Source: JBCCFW01 sp039029535 (GTDB lineage: Bacteria > Acidobacteriota > JBCCFW01). From it: a DNA stretch of 21,693 nucleotides. Positions 13,846-20,611 of this stretch are shown one piece after another (positions within the stretch are counted from its first letter, which is position 1; the number at the start of each line of letters is the position of its first letter). The stretch is from NCBI GenBank assembly GCA_039029535.1, contig JBCCFW010000133.1:1-21693 (forward strand). Reading direction: 5' to 3'. Below the pieces are notes generated by a model, which ran no database searches, was not told the DNA's origin, and saw nothing but the letters and a program-made list of their open reading frames with translations. The position numbers and the translations under genes are program-made.

Positions 13846-15681
13846 ATGTCCACGTCATCCTCGTCCCGAGAGCTCCTCCAATTCATCCGACCCCAGGCGC
13901 GTCGCTACGGCTGGGCCGTGGTGGCCCTCGCCTTCTCCGTCGCCTTCGCCCTGCTGACCCCCATGGTCACCGGCATCCTCGTCGACGGGCTCCTGAGAGC
14001 CGACGCCGCGACCGACTCCGGCTGGGCGGTCCATCTCGAGCGCTGGCCGGGAGGCCGTGACTGGTGGCTCGACCGGCTCTGGCTGGTCGGCGGCCTCGTC
14101 GTGCTCCTCACCGGTCTCTCCGGCCTGTTCTCGTACGTCCACCGGCACCGCTCGGCCTGGGCCACCGAGGACCTCATCCTCGATCTCCGGCGGCGGCTGC
14201 ACCGGCACCTCCTCCGGCTGCCCTGCAAGACCATCGACGGCCGGGACACCGGCGACGTCGTCCAGCGCTGCAGCTCCGACCTCGACACGCTGAGGACCTT
14301 CCTCAGCCAGGGCGTGGTCGACCTCGGCCGCGTGCTGCTCATGATCGTCGTGGCCATCCCGGTCATGTTCGTCCTCCATCCGCTGATGACCCTGGTGGCG
14401 GTGGCCCTGCTGCCGCTCATCGGCGTCTTCGCGCTCTCGTTCTTCAAGCGAGTGCAGGAGCTCTTCACCGAGGTGGACGAGTGCGAGGGTCGGCTGACCG
14501 CCCTGCTGCAGGAGGTCCTCACCGGCATGCGAGTCGTCCGCTCCTTCGGGCGGGGTCCCCACGAGCGTCAGCGCTTCGGGGAGCATGCGGCGGAGTGGCG
14601 CAACCTCCGCGTCAAGCTGCTCGACCAGCTCGCGAGCTACTGGTCGCTGTCCGACTTCCTGTGCCTGGCCCAGATCGGCCTGGTGCTGGTGGTCGGCGGC
14701 ATCCTCGTGCGCTCCTCGGCCCTCTCGGTCGGCGGCCTGGTCGCCTTCCTGAGCTGGGCGGGCCTGCTCGTGTGGCCGCTCCGTCAGGCTGGTCGCGTGC
14801 TGTCCGAGTCCGGGCAGGCGCTGGTCTCCCTCGGGCGTGTCGACGAGCTGCTGGCCGAGATCCGCGAGAGCGAGCTGCCCGAGGACGAGGCCGGTGAGGT
14901 CGGGCCGCAGGGTGAGCTCGTCATCGAGGGGCTGACCTTCGAGTACGACGAGGCCGGTCCCGCCCTCCACGAGCTCGACCTGACCGTCGCGGCTGGCGAG
15001 ACCGTCGCGCTGACGGGCCCCCCGGGGTCGGGCAAGTCGACCCTCGTCTCGCTGCTGCTGCGTCTCCACGACTACGAGACCGGAACGATCCGGCTCGATG
15101 GTCGGGAGCTGCGTGAGCTGCCGCGACGGAGCGTCCGACGCAAGGTCGCCTCGGTGCTGCAGGAGCCGTTCCTGTTCTCCCGCAGCGTCGGGGCCAACCT
15201 CGAGCTCGGACGCGACGGCGTCGAGCACGACGAGCTCGTCGAGGCCACTCGCATCGCCGGCGTGCACGGCGACATCGAGACCCTCGGCGAGGGCTACGAC
15301 ACGCTCGTCGGTGAGCGGGGCGTGACCCTCTCGGGTGGTCAACGACAGCGACTGGCGCTGGCGCGAGCCCTGCTCCGGGACGCGCCCGTGCTCGTCCTCG
15401 ACGACTCGCTCTCGGCCGTCGACACGGAGACCGAAGCGCGGATCCGCGAGGCCTTGCGCCGACGTCGGGGCAAGGCCACCACGATCCTCATCGCTCACCG
15501 ACTCTCGACCCTGCGCGAGGCCGACCGCGTGGTCGTCCTCGATCGGGGACGCAAGGTGCAAGAGGGCCGGCACGCGGAGCTCTGCTCCGTCCCCGGTCCG
15601 TATCGAGACAGCTACGAGGTCCAGGCCCAGCACGACAGCGAGCTGGCCGCCGACCTGGTGGAGAGAGGAGCTGCGACATGA
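13846..15681 (+). CDS. ABC exporter half-transporter, degenerate-site subunit (MdlA/BmrC-like)
   Basis: I prefer ATG 13846 (AGGTCG upstream) over the in-frame GTG 13798, which lies right against the terminator T-tract and lacks a ribosome binding site. The 611-residue product has six transmembrane segments in about residues 20-310 and a C-terminal ATPase domain. That domain has Walker A GPPGSGKST (391-399), signature LSGGQ (495-499) and a His-switch (AHRLST). The Walker B is VLVLDDSLSAVD: the catalytic Glu is replaced by Asp520. This substitution marks the non-hydrolysing site of heterodimeric exporters such as BmrC, MdlA and TM287. The stop overlaps the partner's start (ATGA). The pair probably exports a drug, lipid or peptide across the inner membrane; the substrate cannot be read from sequence. 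Expression is probably controlled by the attenuator just upstream. Confidence 0.92.
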   Translation: MSTSSSSRELLQFIRPQARRYGWAVVALAFSVAFALLTPMVTGILVDGLLRADAATDSGWAVHLERWPGGRDWWLDRLWLVGGLVVLLTGLSGLFSYVHRHRSAWATEDLILDLRRRLHRHLLRLPCKTIDGRDTGDVVQRCSSDLDTLRTFLSQGVVDLGRVLLMIVVAIPVMFVLHPLMTLVAVALLPLIGVFALSFFKRVQELFTEVDECEGRLTALLQEVLTGMRVVRSFGRGPHERQRFGEHAAEWRNLRVKLLDQLASYWSLSDFLCLAQIGLVLVVGGILVRSSALSVGGLVAFLSWAGLLVWPLRQAGRVLSESGQALVSLGRVDELLAEIRESELPEDEAGEVGPQGELVIEGLTFEYDEAGPALHELDLTVAAGETVALTGPPGSGKSTLVSLLLRLHDYETGTIRLDGRELRELPRRSVRRKVASVLQEPFLFSRSVGANLELGRDGVEHDELVEATRIAGVHGDIETLGEGYDTLVGERGVTLSGGQRQRLALARALLRDAPVLVLDDSLSAVDTETEARIREALRRRRGKATTILIAHRLSTLREADRVVVLDRGRKVQEGRHAELCSVPGPYRDSYEVQAQHDSELAADLVERGAAT

Positions 15682-17549
15682 GCTTCGCGAGAGAAGAAGA
15701 TCACAGCGGACAGGGCATTCAGTGGCCGGCGTGGAAGCGCATCCTCCGGAGCGCACCGCAACGCTGGCGCTTGCTCCTGGGCATCTCGGCCGCGGCGATC
15801 GGCACCGCGGTGGCGGGGGCCCTCTACCCGCTGGCCACCAAGGCCGCGATCGACCAGCTCGTCGAGCACGGTCGTGATGCCGACCTGACGGGGGCGGGCC
15901 TGGCCTACCTCGCCTTGTCGATGCTCATGGCCTTCTCGGTGTGGCTGTTCATCCGGTTGGTCGGGCGGCTCTCGGCTCACCTCGCGCACGACGTGCGCGT
16001 GGAGGCCTTCGGTCGTCTCATCCAGCTCCCGCAGTCTTACTTCGACGAGCGTCCGGTCGGTTGGCTGGTCTCGCGGATGACCTCGGACTGCGAGCGCCTG
16101 TCGCAGGTGCTGTCCTGGGGCTTCCTCGACGTGCTCTGGGGGACGACCTGCATGGCGATGATCGGCGCGACGCTGTTCATCATGGCGCCGGGCCTGGCGC
16201 TCACCGTGCTCGTCGTGCTCGTGCCGTTGTTCTTCGTGTCGTGGTACTTCTCGCGGCTCATCCTCGAGAGCGCGCGCAAGGTCCGGAAGCTCAACTCCCG
16301 GCTGACCGCATCGTTCTCCGAGACCCTGCTCGGTGCCCGAACGGCGAAGTCGCTGGCTTGTGAGGACCTCATGGGGGCTGAGTTCGGCGAGCTGTCGGGC
16401 GAGTCGCACGAGGCGTCGCTGCGTCAGTCGCTCCAGTCAGCCGTGTACCTGCCGCTCGTGCTGCTGCTCACCAGCGTCGGCACGGGGCTCGCGCTGTGGA
16501 AGGGCGGCGAGGAGGTGCTCGCGGGCCTGCTCACCCTGGGCACGCTCGTGGCCTTCCTTCAGCTCGTTCACTACTTCTTCGAGCCGGTTCACGAGGTCGC
16601 GGCGACCTTCGCCGGCCTGCAGATCGCGCAGGCGGCAGCGGAGCGCATCACCGGTCTCCTCGAGACCGTGCCCGAGGTGCGCGACTCCGACACGGTGCTG
16701 GCCCGGGTGGCCGAGCAGCGGGAGGCGGCGACCGTCGAGGGCGTGGCCGAAGACGGTGGTCCCGAGTCGATCTCGGCGATCGAGCTGCGTGACGTTCGCT
16801 TCTCGTACTCACGAGGGCCGGAGGTGCTGTCCGGTTTGAACCTGCGGGTCGACGCCGGTCAGACCGTCGCGCTGGTGGGGCCGACCGGTGGGGGCAAGAC
16901 CACCCTGATCGGGCTCATCGCTCGCTTCCACGAGCCGAGCGCGGGCGAGCTGCTGCTCGACGGTGTCGACTACCGCGAGCGCTCGCTCGACTGGTGGCGG
17001 TCGAAGCTGGGCATCGTCCTCCAGGACCCCATGCTCTTCCGCGGCACGGTGGCCGACAACGTCCGCTACGGACGGCTCGAGGCGACCGACGCGGAGATCG
17101 AGGAAGCCGTGCGCACCATCGGCGCGGAGTCGCTCCTCTCCACCTTGCCGAAGGGCCTCGAGTCCGAGGTGGGGGAGGGCGGCGATCGTCTCTCGACCGG
17201 CCAGAAGCAGCTCGTGTCCCTGGCGCGGGCGCTGCTGGCCGATCCGGACGTGCTGATCCTCGACGAGGCCACCAGCTCGGTGGACGCGGTGACCGAGCTC
17301 GCCATCCAGGCGGGCGTGCGTCGGCTGCTCGCCGGTCGCACGGCGTTCGTCATCGCCCATCGACTGTCGACCATCCGCGAGGCGGATCGCATCCTCTTCA
17401 TCGAGAAGGGACGCATCGTGGAGGACGGCAGTCACCGCGAGCTGCTGGGCCAGAAGGGTCGCTACCACGACCTGGCGGTCAAGGACCTCGGCGGCGCCCG
17501 TCGCGACGACGGTGCGGCCACGACGGCCGCGGCCCTGGGTACCTGCTGA
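15678..17549 (+). CDS. ABC exporter half-transporter, catalytic-site subunit (MdlB/BmrD-like)
   Basis: The 623-residue partner starts at ATG 15678 within the stop of the previous gene, so the two are translationally coupled. Transmembrane segments occupy about residues 35-320. The ATPase domain has Walker A GPTGGGKTT (401-409), a canonical Walker B VLILDE (Asp529, Glu530) and AHRLST. Its signature is LSTGQ (505-509) rather than LSGGQ. In a head-to-tail dimer this altered signature faces the Asp520 Walker B of the first subunit, so both defects fall in the same composite site and the other site stays fully canonical. This is the expected asymmetry of a heterodimeric exporter. A short low-complexity Ala/Thr tail ends the protein. 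The M14 peptidase gene follows after 69 bases. Confidence 0.93.
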   Translation: MSFAREEDHSGQGIQWPAWKRILRSAPQRWRLLLGISAAAIGTAVAGALYPLATKAAIDQLVEHGRDADLTGAGLAYLALSMLMAFSVWLFIRLVGRLSAHLAHDVRVEAFGRLIQLPQSYFDERPVGWLVSRMTSDCERLSQVLSWGFLDVLWGTTCMAMIGATLFIMAPGLALTVLVVLVPLFFVSWYFSRLILESARKVRKLNSRLTASFSETLLGARTAKSLACEDLMGAEFGELSGESHEASLRQSLQSAVYLPLVLLLTSVGTGLALWKGGEEVLAGLLTLGTLVAFLQLVHYFFEPVHEVAATFAGLQIAQAAAERITGLLETVPEVRDSDTVLARVAEQREAATVEGVAEDGGPESISAIELRDVRFSYSRGPEVLSGLNLRVDAGQTVALVGPTGGGKTTLIGLIARFHEPSAGELLLDGVDYRERSLDWWRSKLGIVLQDPMLFRGTVADNVRYGRLEATDAEIEEAVRTIGAESLLSTLPKGLESEVGEGGDRLSTGQKQLVSLARALLADPDVLILDEATSSVDAVTELAIQAGVRRLLAGRTAFVIAHRLSTIREADRILFIEKGRIVEDGSHRELLGQKGRYHDLAVKDLGGARRDDGAATTAAALGTC

Positions 17550-17584
17550 GGCAGGCCCGGGGCCAGGCCGCCGTCGGGAGAGTT

Positions 17585-17621
17585 CATGCCGTGTCGCAGG
17601 CTGCGGTAGCCTCGCGGCATG
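17585..17621 (+). promoter_or_regulatory. Two-part hairpin covering the start codon of the M14 peptidase
   Basis: CATGCCG (17585-17591) is the exact inverted repeat of CGGCATG (17615-17621), which contains the peptidase ATG. Inside it AGGCT (17598-17602) pairs with AGCCT (17608-17612). The nested stem would hide the start codon. A seven-codon ORF with its own ribosome binding site starts in the 5' arm, so its translation could open the structure. Confidence 0.45.
17586..17609 (+). CDS. Seven-codon upstream ORF (possible translational leader)
   Basis: ATG 17586 follows GGGAGAG (17576-17582) and reads MPCRRLR before a TAG. It is in the same frame as the peptidase start 33 bases further on but separated from it by the stop. 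It lies within the hairpin that covers that start. The peptidase ATG itself has no clear Shine-Dalgarno, which makes coupling through this ORF possible. The ORF is short enough to be chance. Confidence 0.28.
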   Translation: MPCRRLR

Positions 17622-20531
17622 AGCTCCTCCCGCCGTCTCGTCCGCTCGCTCTCGACCTGCTTGTTCGTCCTGGCCCTCGCCCACGCAGCGATGGCGCAGG
17701 ACCGCTACCGCCCGGAGAGCGAGCACGATCCCAAGGTGCCGACCGTCGACTCCGTCCTCGGTCACGACGTCGGCTCGCATCCCCTCTTGCATCACGAGGT
17801 GCTGCGCTACTGCCGGGCCCTGGCGGAGGCGAGCGCCTCGGTCGAGCTGCTCGAGTACGGCCGCTCGCACGAGGGGCGACCACTCGTCATCCTCGTCATC
17901 GGGCGACCCGATCGCCTGAAGAGCCTCGACCGCATCCAGGCCGGGCTCGCCCGACTCGGTGACCCTCGCGTGACGCTCTCGGCGGAGGAGCGCAACCGCC
18001 TGCTCTCCGAGCTCCCGGCCGTCGCCTACATGGGGCACTCGATCCACGGTGACGAGTTCTCCGGCACCGAGGCGGGCCTGCGTCTGGCCTACGAGCTGGT
18101 CGCCTCCCGCGACGCCGAGATCGTCGAGATGCGTCGCGAGCTGCTCGTGCTCATGGACCCGGTGCTCAACCCGGACGGACGCGAGCGCGCCATCTCGATC
18201 CTGCGCTCGTTCTCAGGTCGCTACGAGAACCCCGACCCCGAGTCGCTCGGTCACGTCGGCACCTGGCCGGGTGGTCGGACCAACCACTACTTCTTCGACC
18301 TCAACCGCGACGGCTTCCATCTCGTCCACCCCGAGAGCCGCGCGCGGCTGGAGATGCTCCACCGCTTCCGGCCCCAGCTCATCGTCGACGCGCACGAGAT
18401 GGGCTCGGGCAGCAGCTTCCTGTTCAGCCCGCCGCGTCATCCCTTCAACCCGCATCTCCCGGCGGGCCTGCGGACCTGGTGGGACCGCTTCGCGGCGACC
18501 GAGGCGGCGGCCTTCGATCGCGAGGGCTGGACCTACTACGACGGCGAGTGGTTCGAGGAGTTCTTCCCCGGTCGCGGCCGCGCCATCTGGCCCTACCTCG
18601 GCGTCATCGACATCCTCCACGAGCAGGCGTCGACCGACGGGCAAAGCATCACCCGCGCAGGTGGCCAGGTGCGGACCTACGCTGATGCGGTGCATCGTCA
18701 GTTCGTCTCCGAGCTCGCCGACCTCTCCGCGGCGGCGCGCTACCGACGCGAGCTCCTCCTCAACTACCGCAACGTCCGTGAGGAGGCGATGGAGAGAGGC
18801 CGGTCCGGGCGGGTCCGGGCCTACTACCTGTCGCCACGCTTGCACGGCGATCGCTTCCGCGAGCTCGTCGAGCAGCTCCTGGCGCTCGGCGTCGAGCTCG
18901 AGCTGACCCACGAGGGTGGGAAGCTGCGGCGGGTGGTCGACGTCGCTTCGGGGAAGTCGGGTGACGCGCAGGTGCCTGCCGGCTCGGTGCGCATCCGTCT
19001 CGACCAGCCGGCCGGGCTGCTCGTGCGGAGCCTGCTCGACCCCCACGTCGACAGCTCCGCCGCCTTCCAGGCCGAGGAACGTCTGCACCGCGAGCGGGCC
19101 GAGGGCTCGCGCATCTACGACGTCACCGCCTGGTCGCTGCTGCTGGCCAGCGGTCTCGAGAGCTTCTGGAGCGCCACCCTCGACCGGCTCGACTGGCGTC
19201 CGCTGAGCTCGGTCGCTGGGCTCGGTCCCCGCGAGGGTGGGCTCGTCGACGGCTCGGCAGCCCAGGGATGGATCTTCTCGGGTGACGAGGATGGTGCGCT
19301 CGGTCTCGCGTCGGATCTCCTGGCCGAGGGGATGCCGCTGCGAGTCGTCGACTCCGGCGGCAGCCTGCGGGGGCGCGAGTTCGGTCGGGGCAGCTTCGCG
19401 GTCTTCGTCGAGGACGAGCCGAAGGATCCCGTGCCGACCCTCAAGCGGCTCGCGCTGCGTCGCGCCGTGACGGTCCGACCGCTGGAGACGGGATTGGCCG
19501 AGGAAGGCCCCGACCTCGGTGGCGCGCACTGGAAGCGGCTCGCCGCGCCGCGCGTGGCCATCCTCGCCGGGTCGCCGACCGACGCCTATAGCGTGGGCGC
19601 GGCCTGGCACCTGCTCGACGTGAAGTTCGGCTTGCGCACCAGCCTGCTCGAGACGACGCGGGTGCGTCGGACGGACCTGTCGCGCTACTCGGTCATCGTC
19701 GTGCCCAACTCCTGGGGTGGGGCTGCGTTCTACCGGCGCGTGCTCGGGGAGGCCGGGCTCGACGCCTTGAAGACCTGGGTCGAGAACGGCGGCACGCTCG
19801 TGGCGCTGGCGGCCGGCGTGGACCTCGCCTGCGATCCGGCCTGGAAGATGTCGAGGGTCCGGCTCCGTCGGAGCGTCCTCGACGAGCATCCGCCGGCGCG
19901 CTTCGGCCTCGATGACGCTGCGATCGGGGCGGTCGCGCCGTTGGCCGGCACGGGGCTCGACGTCCGGGGACAGGCCGGTCCGTCACCGTCGAAGCTCGGT
20001 CCGAGTGGCTGGCTGGAAGCCCTGGGCATCCCCGGCGACGGTGAGCCCGTGCTCGGTCGCGGCGCGCGTCGCTTGCTCGGGATCTCGGACGAGCTCGATC
20101 TCGTGGCGCTTCCGCCGACCCCGTCCAAGCAGCGACGCGCGGTCGACTCACGGCTGCGACGCTTCGGTCCGTCGGGTGCCTTCCTCAGCGTCGACATGGA
20201 CGAGGGGCACTTCCTCTCCCACGGCACCGGCCCGAGCCTGGCGGTGTTGGCCCGCGGCCAGCGCAGCCTCATCGCTGCCGGCGGCGTGACGACGGCAGGC
20301 CGCTTCGCCGCGCCCGAAGACCTCCACCTCGGTGGCCTGCTCTGGCCGGAGGCGGCGGGCCGACTGTCGCGCACGGCCTGGGTGACGCGGGAAGGGAAGG
20401 GCTCGGGTCAGGTGATCCTGTTCGCCTTCGACCCGAACTTCCGCGGCGCGTGTCCGGCGACGCAGCGCGTGTTCTTGAACGCGGTCGTGCTCGGACCGGG
20501 GCTCGGGACGAGGTCGAAGATCGGCTGGTGA
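17619..20531 (+). CDS. Secreted M14-family zinc metallopeptidase
   Basis: The 970-residue protein starts at ATG 17619 with a Sec signal peptide (about 1-27, cleaved after AMAQ). The M14 carboxypeptidase fold spans about 45-380. Zinc ligands are visible as His143 and Glu146 in GHSIHGDE and as His259 in DAHEMG. The likely catalytic Glu is Glu335 in DILHEQAS. NPDGRER and FDLNRDG are further typical M14 elements. A second part (about 640-730, RVAILAGSPTDAYSVGAAW..VIVVPNSWGG) resembles the class I glutamine-amidotransferase-like domain that long bacterial M14 proteins often carry; no nucleophile Cys is seen there. It should act in the periplasm or outside the cell on peptides. It is 69 bases after the ABC pair and may be co-transcribed with it. 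A role in processing or destroying an exported peptide is possible but unproven. Confidence 0.9.
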   Translation: MSSSRRLVRSLSTCLFVLALAHAAMAQDRYRPESEHDPKVPTVDSVLGHDVGSHPLLHHEVLRYCRALAEASASVELLEYGRSHEGRPLVILVIGRPDRLKSLDRIQAGLARLGDPRVTLSAEERNRLLSELPAVAYMGHSIHGDEFSGTEAGLRLAYELVASRDAEIVEMRRELLVLMDPVLNPDGRERAISILRSFSGRYENPDPESLGHVGTWPGGRTNHYFFDLNRDGFHLVHPESRARLEMLHRFRPQLIVDAHEMGSGSSFLFSPPRHPFNPHLPAGLRTWWDRFAATEAAAFDREGWTYYDGEWFEEFFPGRGRAIWPYLGVIDILHEQASTDGQSITRAGGQVRTYADAVHRQFVSELADLSAAARYRRELLLNYRNVREEAMERGRSGRVRAYYLSPRLHGDRFRELVEQLLALGVELELTHEGGKLRRVVDVASGKSGDAQVPAGSVRIRLDQPAGLLVRSLLDPHVDSSAAFQAEERLHRERAEGSRIYDVTAWSLLLASGLESFWSATLDRLDWRPLSSVAGLGPREGGLVDGSAAQGWIFSGDEDGALGLASDLLAEGMPLRVVDSGGSLRGREFGRGSFAVFVEDEPKDPVPTLKRLALRRAVTVRPLETGLAEEGPDLGGAHWKRLAAPRVAILAGSPTDAYSVGAAWHLLDVKFGLRTSLLETTRVRRTDLSRYSVIVVPNSWGGAAFYRRVLGEAGLDALKTWVENGGTLVALAAGVDLACDPAWKMSRVRLRRSVLDEHPPARFGLDDAAIGAVAPLAGTGLDVRGQAGPSPSKLGPSGWLEALGIPGDGEPVLGRGARRLLGISDELDLVALPPTPSKQRRAVDSRLRRFGPSGAFLSVDMDEGHFLSHGTGPSLAVLARGQRSLIAAGGVTTAGRFAAPEDLHLGGLLWPEAAGRLSRTAWVTREGKGSGQVILFAFDPNFRGACPATQRVFLNAVVLGPGLGTRSKIGW

Positions 20532-20611
20532 GGGCTGGGCGTGAGGGGCTTCGTAGCTGGCCTGCGCATGGTGAGTGAGGGGCCCGTGTCGGTCCGCGAG
20601 CGAGGGAGACC

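Noticed and set aside
13855..15756. 633-codon minus-strand frame opposite the first ABC half-transporter
   Set aside because: It is a mirror of a strongly biased coding sequence. Its composition is Gln/Glu/Arg/Val-rich with no domain, and the plus-strand frame is a clear ABC exporter.
18213..19889. 558-codon minus-strand frame opposite the M14 peptidase
   Set aside because: It is again a GC-bias shadow; the plus-strand frame carries zinc-ligand motifs and a signal peptide.
13846..20531. ABC pair and M14 peptidase as a second RiPP export system
   Set aside because: Neither ABC protein has a C39 domain and no double-glycine precursor is found beside them. The motif asymmetry fits a multidrug-type heterodimer better.
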